Shown: positions 48,209-60,200 of the stretch, piece after piece | Position numbering within the stretch: the first letter of the stretch is position 1 | How the letters are laid out: every line of letters starts with the position of its first letter | From: Alphaproteobacteria bacterium | GTDB taxonomy: Bacteria > Pseudomonadota > Alphaproteobacteria > Ferrovibrionales > Ferrovibrionaceae | Reading direction: 5' to 3' | NCBI GenBank assembly: GCA_017307375.1 | Contig: JAFKFH010000015.1 | Location: 173,588 to 237,587, forward strand | DNA: 64,000 nt | Position numbers and translations under genes: made by a program | The notes under the pieces: generated by a model | What the model was told of the DNA's origin: nothing | Databases searched by the model: none | The model's input: the letters and a program-made list of their open reading frames with translations, nothing else

Positions 48209-51200
48209 ATGGCACGCAAATCGCCTTCGATCTGCGACAAACGGATATCGCCGAACGTCATATCGGCGATGACCCAGTCTGAACCGGATCGAAAGCCGCT
48301 CCGCCGGCCCGCGAAGGCCGTAGAGCGGGCGATTCTTGCGCTCTTCCACCCGGCGAACGACGAGTTCGATGCGCCGGACGACGCGCGTGCGCGGCTTGGT
48401 GTCGCACTGGTTGCCGCCACCGGCGGCGTGCTGGCGGCAGATCCGGCGACAGGCCCTTCGAGCCAGTTGCCTCCCTCGATCCGATGGCCTGGCACTGGCC
48501 GAGACGACCGGCCAGTCCTGCATCAGCTGCTGTCACTGCCTCTCGACGACGAGGCGGCGTCGTCGCTCCGCCATGCGTTCGGCAAGGAGGTCACCCGGCT
48601 GATGCGGCGCCTGGCCAGGCGCCTCGGGCCGGATGGCAGCGTCCGCGTCGTCGCCGGCAGCCGGCGCGACGCGGTCCGCGGACTGCCGGAGCCACGGCTC
48701 GAAGGCCCGGGCTTCCGGCTGGGCCTGGCCGCCGGCGCCGGCGGGCGCCCCGCCTTGGTCTATGACGACCGGCGGTCCGGCCAACGCCTGTGGCTGACGC
48801 CTTCCGACCTCCTGCTGCAGGATCTGGCCGAGAGGCTCGGCCACAGCCGGACCGGCGCGCCGGCGGCGCGCGCACCGGCAGCCGATATAGCCGTCGCAGC
48901 CGACGATTCCCTGGCGGCGCACCACCCGATCGCGCCGTCTGCGGACCGGTCCGCGGCATCCCGTCCGGTATCTGATCCACAATACCCGCGATCGTTCTCG
49001 CTTGGCGGCGAACGGGTGCCGCCGTGGATGCCGCTCCGCCAGGATATGCTGCCGACGCTGGATACGAGGTCGCGACACGAGCCCCTCAGCCTGGGCGACT
49101 GGCTGCGCGGAACCAGGCTGCGCGATGGCGACCCGGGCGGGACCTTCGTTGGTACGGACTGGGTGTTTCGGCGTGTCGCGCCGTGTGCGGCGATCGGCAG
49201 GCTGCTTGTTCCCATCGAAGATTCGAGCAGTCCGGCTGCACTCGACGAGCTCCTGCGCGACACGGCCGAGCGGCTGCTCCCCGGCGGAATGACCGACGTC
49301 ATCACCTGCGACGCCATCCTGGCGGGTAGCGGGAGCGGGGACGGGACGGCGGCACTGTACTGGCTCGACGGCGGCTGTATTCCGGCGGTCATCGATGGTA
49401 GGCTGCGGGTCGTGCCGATGGTCGCGACCACGGCCGCGGACCCGCAATCGATCCTGGCTCATGAGGCGTATCATGCCGCGGACTACGAGGGACGCCTCGA
49501 CGATGCCGCACGAGACCTGCTCGCCGCCGCCGGCCGGAAGCTCGCCGGGCGCTACGACGTCGAGCGCTATCCCGCCGGCAGCCGTGCCGTCGAATACGGC
49601 GCCCATCTCGTCGGCGACCGGGCGCTTTGGAGGGTTGTCGATTCCGGGGACCAACCCGCGTCCCGCGCTGGAGACCGGACCGATGCCGCAGGGCACTCAT
49701 CGGCCGTCATCGAGCGTGAGTCCGATCTCCAGGCCGGAGATCGAGGCCGCGCTGGCGGGAGCGAACGCGCTGACGCGCCGGGCATTCGGGCTGCCGCCGG
49801 AAGGCTGACCGCCGCCGAGCGCGCGGCGCTCGCCGGCTTTCTCGCCGGCGATTTCACCCACAGACCGATCGATGAACGCCGGATCATCAGCGGTTTCGGC
49901 ATGGGGCCGAACGCGGAGCAGGCGCTTCTTCGGTTCGCGCTGGCGGCCGAGCCTCCGGCGGCCCCGGCTTTGCCGGCTGAACAGGCACCGGCAGTCGCCA
50001 AATCCCTGGCGGCCGAGGATTCCCTTGCGGCACTCCACCGGCTCATGCCGTCCGCGGACCGGTTTGCGGCGAACCTTGCCTGGCAGGCCCGGGCGCGGCT
50101 CCGTTGGCTTGGACACGTCGCCCCCGGCCCGATCCGCTGGAACGAGGCGGACCGGTCCTGCTCGTTCGAGGGGCGCGATCCCGACGGCGCCGAGATCGGC
50201 GTCACGGTGGCAGCGGACCGCGATCGGTCCGCCTCACTCGTTGTGCGCGGTGGTTCGCCCGCGGCGGACCGGGCGCGCAACCTGCTCGATCCGGCCTGGC
50301 AGCGCGCGGCCGCCGGCGGATTCGGTGCCGGTGCGGGCGACGCCGACCATGCGGTAGATCGGGCGGCCGCGGACCATGCGGGGCTGCATGCGACGGCTTC
50401 AGGTCGCCAGCCGGTTCCGGGCCGCGGGTCCGCGAGCGCGGCGCCCGCGAGCGCCGCGGCGGAGGGCGCTGCCCCTGCCGCCCTCTATCGCATCCGGAAT
50501 AGCGCCGGCGAGGACGCCGGACCGCGAGCGGGGTGGCACAGGCGGTCGCTGACGCTCGTTGCGTTCGACCGGCAGGGTCGGCCGGTCGAGCTGGCCGGGG
50601 TGCCGGCGCGGGTCCGCGGACAGTTTGCTGTCGCACCGACACTGGTCGAGACGGCGTTCACTGTCGTCATGCCGGTCGAGGCTGCGAGCCCCGAGGCCCT
50701 GGCCCGGCTGGCAACCTGGTCCGACGCGCCAAAGGCACCCCCGTCCACCCTGGACGCCGCGGACGAAGAAAGCGCGGCCTATCTGGCTCGCCTTATCGCC
50801 GGCGAAAGCGGGCATGCGGGGCTGCCTGGTTCGCCGGGGCTGACCGGGCTGCCGATCGAACCGGTCCTCAGGGCGAGAGCGGCAGCGGGAGACCGGAAGG
50901 CGGCGAGGCTGCTCGACGATGCCCGCGGCCATTGGGCCGATCTGCATCTGGGCCGGGTCTCGGCGATCCTCGGCGTCGATGCCCTATGCCGGAGCTCGGC
51001 CGCGATCGATCCCAGCCGGTGGAGCGTCTACGACCGGGCCACCGGACTGCCACTGGCGGACAACTTCGCCAGGCAGGGGGATGCCCGGGATGCCGTCGCG
51101 CGCCTGGGCGGCAGGCTTCGCGACGCGCCGCTCCGGCAGCGGGCCAGCGCCCTGTCCGCCATCGCCGTTGCTCGCGGCGGGCTCGATCGCGCCCGAGCCG

Positions 51201-54200
51201 CGGGCCGGCGGGCCGAGCGGCGCGCCGCCCAGGCGACGGCGCGCGCCGCGGCGGATCTGAGAATGGCGCGCGAGGCGGTCAGCGCCGCCCGCGCGGCCCT
51301 CGCCAATGCCCATCAATGGCCCAATGCCCATCAATGGCCCAGCGGCCATCAAATTCCGGGGAAAACAGACATGGACAACGGCTCGCGCCAGCTATCCCTG
51401 GGTTCGGTCCCCCACGCGGTTGCGGTCCCGGAAATGGCCTACGGTCCCGATGGCCGCATCCGGCCGGAAGCGCTCGAGAAGGCGTGGGTCATCGCCGGCG
51501 CCGCCTGGTCCGCCGCCGCGGCCGAACTGGGCTATGACGCACCGGCTGCAGGCGTCGATCTCGCCGCCCTCAGGGCCGCGATCGATTACCATGCCCGGAT
51601 CGGCCACGTCGCCGGTGCGGGCGCGGCGGCCGGCGTGGGGAGCGCTCCGCCCGACGCGGTCCGCGAACAGGCGGCGCGCGCCGCGCTCGAAACCCTGACC
51701 GTGATCTACGCCCTGCCGGTGTCGGCGTCGCGCAAGGCGCGGGACGTCGCCGGGCTGATCCCGCTGGCGCAGCTCGCGACCAATCTCGAGCCGTTCGCCG
51801 TCATCGGCGAGGCGGCGAGGTCGATGACCCGGACCGATCCCGCCGCAGCAAGCCGGCTCGCGGCCAGGGCACTGACGTTCGTCGGCGGCGCCTCCGTGCG
51901 AGGACTGGAGGATCAAGCCGCCGGCGACGGACCGCGCTTCGCGCTGGCGCGGCCGGACGTTCCCCGGCGGCCTCTGCCCGCGCAACTGGACCAAAGCGGC
52001 AATTACAACGATCAGGCGCTGGCGGCCGCGACCGCGCAGATGGTCCTGCTGGCCGAGGCTGCGGAGGTCGACGCCGCGGCGCTGTCCGCGCTCCAGGCCC
52101 ATCTCGACGGCGCCCGGCAGATTGCGGCCGCGCTCGTGGCCATCGGCGGCCTTCGCGCCTGGGACGAGGCCGAGGTCGCGCGGCTCGCCCGCGCCGGCTG
52201 CGAGCAGTTCGAGACCCGGGCCGGTGGCTCGCCGATCGGGCGGGAGGCAGCCCGCCAGTTGGGCATGGCGGTTCGCGGCGCGCTGGCGCAGCTGCCCGTA
52301 TCGGCGCGCCGGCGCGACGAGGCGATGCGGCTGGTCGGCCCGGCCATCCTGCTGCTGCGTCATGGCGGGACGGCTGCCGATGCCTGCCGCGTCCTGGCCG
52401 AACGGCCCGATCCAGACGATGGGATCGATATCGCCGAACTCGCGCTCGCCGCCCTGGTATCGCCGGCGACGCTGCAGGCCGACGGATACGGCGCCGACGG
52501 CGAGGGGTTGGCCGACCAGCGCGACGAGGAACTGTGGCGAGCGGTCGTCGTCGCCGATCTCCGCCGCCGATACCGCGATGTCGACGAGGCGATGACTGAT
52601 TCCGGGCCGCTTGCACCCCCGGTTCCGGGCGAGGCGGCCGGTGCTGCGCCCGCTTTCGCGCTGGCCCGCTTGCCGGACCCTGTCCTCGACGAGGAAGGGC
52701 GGTATCGGCCGGTCGCAATCCGAGCCGCCGCCAGCGAGTTTCTCACCGTCCTGAACGATCCTGCCGCCGATGCCGCCGCGCAACCGTCCGGCGCGGACAT
52801 CCGGGCGGTCGTCGGCGCGCTGCCGGCCCTGTACGAAGCGGTCTACGAGGCCGCCCGGGCGCCGGGTACCGGCAGCGACGTGATGACGGGCTACGACGCA
52901 GCACTTGCCCGGTGGTCGTCCTTGGTGCCGTCGGATGCCAGGCCCGAGGTCGAGCGCTGGCGGGAGATCGTCGCGGCGCTCCCGGTCGGCCGCAGGCGGG
53001 CGCAGCGCCTGCTGGCGAGGCTTGGACCGCTGATCCATGTCGCCAGGCTGGCGCCCGAACTCGCCGAGCATGTCGCCGATGCGTCGCTGCGCCAGGCTGC
53101 GGGCGCCGAACTCGCCGGCGAGACGAGCCGGTATGCCGGTGCGCTGATCGACCTGGCGGGCAATCCGGGACTCGCCCAGCTGCCGCTGGAGTCGATCCTC
53201 TGGCATCACGAGCAGAACGCGGCGCGGCGCTTTGCGCTGGGCAGCGGCGCGTTCGGCGACGTCGCACCCGCGCCGCTGCAGCTGGCGGGGGACGGCATGT
53301 ACCGCACCGAGGCGGTCGCCCGCGGCGCCGACGCGATCGCGACGCTGCTCCAGCGCAGCGACCTCGACGCGCGCCTGCCCGGTTTCCGGCCGCTGCGGCA
53401 GCGGCTGCGCCAGCTCGGACCGATCTATCAGGCGGTCAGGGCGCTCGCGGTCCGCGACGTCGACACCGTCCCGGCGGCGCTCGCGCTGCTCCCTCTGGGA
53501 CCGGCCCCAGGCCCGGCGGGCGACAGCATGACGGTGATCGAGGCAGCAATCCGCGACCTCGATATCGGCGAGCGCAGGCGGGCGGAACTCCTCCGGGACG
53601 CGGCGCCGGCGGCGCTGGCCCTCGAGCATCTGCCGCTCGCCATGCGACTGCTCGCCGCGGCCGGGACGACGATGAGTGTCAAGACCGCCAGGCAGGTCGC
53701 AGCCGATCTTCTCGAGCTTGCCTTGTCGCCCGCGAGCCTGGCCATCGCCGGGCCGGGCCGCGAGGCGATTGCCCGCGACATCGACCGGGCGATACCGCCA
53801 TCGGCCACGCCCGCGCCCGCCATGCGGTTCTCGCTCGGCTTGCTCGGCTTGGACGAACCGGGACTGCGGTTGACGCCGAGCGGGCGGTGGCGGGTCGAGA
53901 CCGTTGCCACGGCGCTCGGACGCCTGACCGAAACGGCACATCGTGTCAGCGAAGCGGCAGCGCAACGCGCCCGGTCGGCGTCTCTCGGGGCGGCGCTGCA
54001 GAGCGCCCGGCCTGTGTCTCTTGGGGCGGCGCCGGAGAGCGCCCGGCCTGTGTCTCCTGGGGCGGCGCCGGAGAGCGCCGCCGGCGAAGCCTCGCTGCCG
54101 AAGGCCTGGGAGGTCGCCCTCGACCAGGCGGCATCGATCCTTCGCGTCTACCAGGTGCTCGACATGATCGCCGACGGCGCGCGCGATCCGGTGCTGACCG

Positions 54201-57200
54201 CGCGGCAGGAACGCGAGCGCCTCGATCTCGCCGCGCTGGCCCGCCTCGCGGCCGCCGAAAGCCGGGCGGCCGCCGGTCCGCATCCGGCGATCGTGCCCGA
54301 GCTGAGCGATATCGGCGAGGTCGCGGTCGCCATGCTCGGGCTGTCGCCCGGTGCGGCCGAGCGGCTGCGCGCCGATCTGGGCCCGCTCCTCGACGTCGCG
54401 ACGGCTGCGGGCGAGCTCAACCGGGTCCTCGATCTGGTCGCCGGGGGAGAACTGCCGCCCGGCCAGGCCGACGCCGTGGCAAACGCGGTGCTCGATCATG
54501 CCGGGAAGCCGGGAGCCCGACGGTGCGACCCGGCCCGACGTCTGCTCGACGGAGAACGCGCGCTCGCCGGCGCCCTCGGCGACGAAACGCTCAGCGCCGA
54601 GCTCGACCGGGCCATCGCCGCCCGGGCCATCGCCGCCAGTCCCATAGTCGCTGGGGACCCGGTTGCGGCCGGCCATCGGGACCGGCCCGGACCGCTGGAC
54701 GCTGCCTTCGCCCTTGGTGCGCGCGATCACCGGATCGTCGATCCGGCGGGCGACGTCGTGTCCGGCGCCGGGCCCCGGCGCGGCCGGTCGACCCGGGCCC
54801 GGCTGACGACGGTGCTCGAGGCGACGGAGATCCTGCGTGTTCTCGAGGCCGAGGATCGCGCGGCGACGCCGGGGGAGCGGGCGGTCCTGGCTGCCTATCC
54901 GGGTTTCGGCGGCATCGCCGAGGCCGTGTTCGGCGCCGGTGCGACGGACACCGCCAGGCGGCCCGAAACGGCTGCGCTGGTCCGCGATCTCCGGCAGTCG
55001 CTCGATCGCGAAACGCTCGATTCGGCACAGCAGTCGGTCCTCAATGCCCACTACACCGATGCGCGGATCGGAACAGCGATATGGAAGGGCCTGGTCAGCC
55101 TGGGTATCGGCCGCGGCGCCGGCAACATCCGGCTGCAGGAACCCGCGGCCGGTGTCGGGGTGTTCCTCGGGACCGCCCCGGGCCCGTTGCGGCGGCGCAT
55201 CGATGCCACGGCGGTCGAGGCCGACAGCCTGTCGGCGCGCATTCTGGCGGCGCTCTATCCCTCGGCCAATGTCATCGCCTCACCCTACGAGCGGACGATC
55301 CTGCCGCCGGCATTCTTCGATGTGACGATTGGCAACGTGCCGTTCGGCAATTATCGCGTGCACGATCGCCGCTATGCCCGGCTGAAGCCGAGCATCCATG
55401 ACTATTTCATCCTGCGCTCCCTCGACCATACCCGTCCCGGCGGAGCCTGCGCGCTGATCACCTCGACCTATACCCTCGACCGTCTCGACCCGGCGATCCG
55501 CGAGGCGATCGCCGACAAGGCCGAGCTGATCGAGGCATTGCGGCTGCCGGCCGGGACCTTCGCGCAGAGCGCGGCGACCGATGTCGCCACCGATCTGCTG
55601 GTGCTGCGCCGCCGCGAGACGCCGATCTCGGCATTGCCGGCGCCGGAGGCGGCCGCGGCGCGGGCCGCCGCTTCCGGCTGGATCGAGCTTGGCCAGATCC
55701 AGGATCCCAACGGAGGCCAGCCGATCCGGCTCAACCGCTGGTTCGTCGAGGATCCCGGCCGCATCCTGGGCAGGGTGGCGCGGGCCGCGTCCGGCCGGTT
55801 CGGCCCGGACGAGCCGGAAGTGATCGCGGTCGACGAGGCCGGCGAGCCGTTGCGTGGCGACCGCCTGGTCGAGCATGTGGCCAGACATATTGCCGACCGG
55901 CTGGGGGCGCTCGATCAGCGCACCTTCCGTCCGCTCGGCCGCGACGGCTCGGCGCAGCTGCCACCTGCCCCCCAGGCTCGGGAAGGCGCCTTCTTCGTCG
56001 ACGCGTCGAACGTCCTGCGCCAGATCAGCCGGGGCGAAGCGATCGCCCCGGGCCTGGCGCCGCGCGCCGAACGGGTCATGCGCGGTGCGCTGCAGCTGCG
56101 CGACCGGTTGAAGGCGGTCGTCGCCGCCCAGCGCGAGCAGCGGCCGGAGCCGGAAAGGGTGGCGGCCCGCGCGCGGCTGCGCGCCGCCTACGAGGCCTTC
56201 GTCGCCGATCTAGGGCCGCTGACATCGCGCGAGAACCGGCGGGTCATCGCCCTCGATCCCACGGCCGCCCTGGTCCTGGGCCTCGAGCAGCGCGAGCCCG
56301 ACGGCAGCATCAGCCTCGCCGCCATCTTTCACGGCGACACGGTCCGGCCGTACGAGGCGCCGGTGACGGCCGCCTCTCCCGCCGACGCGATCGCCGTTTC
56401 CCTCAACGAGACCGGACTGATCGACCCGGCCCGGGTGGCACAGCTGCTCGACATCAGGGAGGAGCAGGTCGGCCAGGCGCTCGAGGGGCTCGCCTTTCGC
56501 GACCCGGCGGTGCTCGACCCGAGCGGCAAGGCCGGCCAGCTGGTCCCGGCCGATCTCTACCTCTCGGGCGACGTCGCGACCAAACTGGAACTCGCCCGGG
56601 CCGCGGCCGCGGCCGACCCGGCATTCGCGCGCAACGTCGCGGCGCTCGAGGCGATCCAGCCCGCCCCGATCCCGGCGGCGCTGATCGCCGTCGACATCGG
56701 ATCCTCTTGGATCCCGCCCGGCGACTACGCCGCGTTCCTCGAAGAGGCGCTCGCGTTGCCGGCAGGGTCGGTCACCTGCGCCTACAACCCGCTCCGGCAC
56801 AGCTACACGCTGGAGTTGGCGGACCGTGCCCGGAAGCGGCTGGAGTCGGTGGCGGCGAGGCGAACCTTCGGCACCGAGCGGTCGCCGGCGCACCGTCTGT
56901 TCCTCGACCTGCTGAACGGCCGGCCGCTCGAAGTGGCGGACGGCGGTCCCGAGGGTGGAATCGATGCCGCCGCCACGGCGGCGCGCCGGGCCGCGGCTGG
57001 GCGGCTGAAGGATGCGTTCGGCCAGTGGATCTGGCGCGATCCGGCCCGCAAGGAGCGGCTCGCGGCGCTGTACAACCGGCTGCACAACTGCTGGGTCGAG
57101 CCCAGGCTCGACGGAAGCCATCTGACCTTTCCGACGATGGATCCCACCTGGGCGGCGATGCTCCGCGACGTCCAGCGCCGCGCGATCTGGCGTGGCATCC

Positions 57201-60200
57201 AGGGCAACCTGCTGATCGACCATCAGGTCGGGCTGGGCAAGACCGCCGACCTCATCGCCATCGCGGTGGAGCAGAAGCGGCTCGGCCTCCGGCGCAAGCC
57301 CGCGATCAGCGTCCACCTGCCGACCCTCAGCGGCTTCGCCGGCCAGGCCCTGGCGATGTATCCCGGCGCGCAGATCCTCGTCCAGCCGGCCAAGGACCTG
57401 ACGCCAGAGGAGCGCCGTGCCTTCCTGATGTCGGCGGCGACGGGCGACTGGGACCTGATCATCGCGACGCACGAGACGCTCGACAATCTGCCGCTGACGC
57501 CCCGCAACGAAGAGCGGTTCGTGCGCGAGCGGATCGCCGAGGCGAGGTCGGCGCTCGACGACGCCATTCCCGACGGCTACCGGGCGGCGAACCGGGCGCA
57601 GCGCCGAACCGCGAAACAGATCGAGGCGGCGGTCAAGCGCCTCGAGGCGCGTCTGCGCGAGCTGATGGATCAACCGCGGCGAGACGAGCTGATCTACTGG
57701 GAGGACCTGGGTATCGACCAGCTGCTGGTCGACGAGGCGCACAAATACAAGAACCTCGTGATGACCAGTTCGATGACCGACGTGAGGGGCCTGCCGTCGG
57801 GCGAATCGAAGCGTGCCGTGAGCCTCTTCCAGAAGTCGCGGCTCCTCGCCGAGCGGCTGGCGGCGCAGGGCGCCGCCAAGTCCGGCTTCGAGCAGGGCTT
57901 GATCCTGGCGACCGGCACGCCGCTGGTGAATTCTGTCGCCGAGACCTATGTCTGGCAGCGCTATCTCCAGTTCGACGCCCTCCAACGGGCCGGGCTGATG
58001 ACGTTCGACGCCTGGGCCACCGTATTCGCCGGTGCATCGACCGGCCTCGAGATCGGACCCGACGGACGGTTCAAGAGTGTCCGGCGTCTCCGGGAATTCA
58101 ACAATCTCCACGAACTGCGCAGCGCCTACGGGCAGATCCAGGACTATGCCGACATCGGCGGTGTCGCCGGACTGACGGTGCCGCGTCATCAGACGCATGT
58201 CCTGACGACCCGGCCCTCGGCCGAGCTGAAAGCCTACATCGCCGATCTCGGGTATCGCGCCGCCGCGCTCAAGCACGGCCAGTCGGATGACCGCGACAAC
58301 ATGCTGGCGATCGCGACCGACGGCCGCATGGCATCGATCGACCTGCGGCTGGTCGACCGCAACGCCGCCGACCATCCGAAATCGAAAGTGAACACCTTCG
58401 TCGCCGAGGCCGCTCGGATCGCCGCCGAACATCCGAAGACCGTGCAGCTGGTCTTTCTTGATCTCGGCCTGCATCCGACGAAGGCCAATCCAGGGTTCTG
58501 TCTGCGCGAGGATATCATCGAGAAACTGGTCGCCGCGGGGATCCCACGGGACCGCATCGCCGATTTCACCACCGCCTCCAAGGCGCGGTCGCGCGAGCTC
58601 GAGGCGGACCTGCGCGAGGGACGCCGCACCATCGCCATCGGCAGTTCCGCCCGTCTCGGCACCGGCCGAAACGTCCAGGATCGAGTCTACGTGATGCACG
58701 ACCTGGACACGCCGATGACGCCGAAGGACATCGATCAGCGGCGGGGGCGCGGCGAACGCCAGGGCAACCAGCTGAGCCAGGTGCATTCGGTCCATCATGT
58801 CGCCGAGGGGACACTCGACGCGTTCCTGTGGCAGCTGATCGAGGCCAAGCGCGGCTTCATCGCCGCGTTCCGCTCGGGCGCGCTCGCCGACCGTACGATC
58901 CGGGACGAGTCGGCCGACGAGATCTCGGCCGCCCAGATGCTGGCGATCGCCACCGGCGATCCGTTGCTTGTCCTGCGTGCCGAGCTGCGGCAGAAAGTCG
59001 AGGATCTCACGAGATCCTCGGCGCGGGCGCGCAACGACCGCGAGTTTTCGGCCGATGCCATCAGGCGTGCGACCGCGTCGCTGACGGTGGACCGGCTCTT
59101 GCTCGACCTCGCGGTCCGCAGGGCCGAGGTCGCCGCCGGCGCCCTGGCCGGTCCGCCGGCCTATCTGCCCCAGGCGGAGGGCGCATCCGCGGTAACCGGC
59201 CGGCTCGACGCCGCCGCGGCCCTCGTCCAGGCGGTCGAAGTGCTGGCGGGGGAGCGCAAGGCGCGCGGACCCTATGTTCCGGCGCCCGAGGAGCCCATCG
59301 GCCGCTGGCGCGGCTTCGAACTCGTCGCGGCCGCGGGTTATGGCTACCAGCCACCCCAGATCATGCTCCGCTTCCCCATGGGCGCGGATGCCGGCGGTCA
59401 GCCAGGCGGGCAGCATCGCCTTATCCCCGTCGAGATCTCGCGGACGAGCAACCTCGCCACGGCCTCGTCGCTCGACCTGGCGCTCCGGGGGGTGATGCGC
59501 GAGCAGGCCGAGATCCGCGAACGAATCGCTCGCCATGAGGCCGATATTGCGGCGGCGCAGCGTGTCGTCGACGCGGTATTCCCCGACGGCGAACGCCTCG
59601 AGAGGATGCGGCGCGCGCTCGCGAGGCTCGACCTCGTCATCGTCTCCGAGCAGGGTCCGGGTGCCTCGGACGCGATCCTGGCGGATGCAAGGCGCCTGGC
59701 GCCGGACAGGGAGGCGGCGGAGGCGCACCTCGACGCGCTCGTGGCAAGTCGCCCCGCCCGGCCGGCCGCCAGGTCCGGCGACACCGCCATCGACCCGGCG
59801 GTCGACCGCGCAAGCGATCGCCCGGCCGGCGAACATCCGGCCAGCGACGATCCGGCCGGCGACTATCCGGCCTGGTCACGCGCGTCGCGGAGGGAGCAGG
59901 CGTCGGCAATGGGCCAGGTCCTCAGGGCGCATCTCCGGCCCGCGGTGGGCTCGGCCGAGCTCGATCTGCCCGCGCCGGTCTGGCGGGACGGCGAACCCCC
60001 GGAAATGAGCGCGCCGAGCTCGCCGGTTGATCGCCAGGAGTCCGATCTCACGCAACTGCCGGATGGTTCTACCGGCATTCAGCAAAAAAACCTGTCTCGT
60101 GCACCACATTCCGCGCCGGCCGGTCGTCAGCAAGTCATGGAGCAGTCCAATCGACAGGAACGCGCCGGATCTGCGGCATTCGCACTCGGCCGCGAGGCCG

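Noticed and set aside
51392..55051. 1,219-residue frame on the minus strand
   Set aside because: It is antisense to the giant plus-strand gene; in DNA this GC-rich, opposite frames stay open by chance. The peptide is Arg/Gly/Pro-rich with no motif, while the plus frame shows a continuous domain series.
56210..59836. 1,208-residue frame on the minus strand
   Set aside because: Antisense shadow of the methylase and helicase part, which carries clear motifs on the plus strand.
60066..60078. GTTCTACCGGCAT inside the giant gene, identical to part of the 28.3-kb phased repeats
   Set aside because: A single 13-bp match with no neighbours in phase; probably chance.
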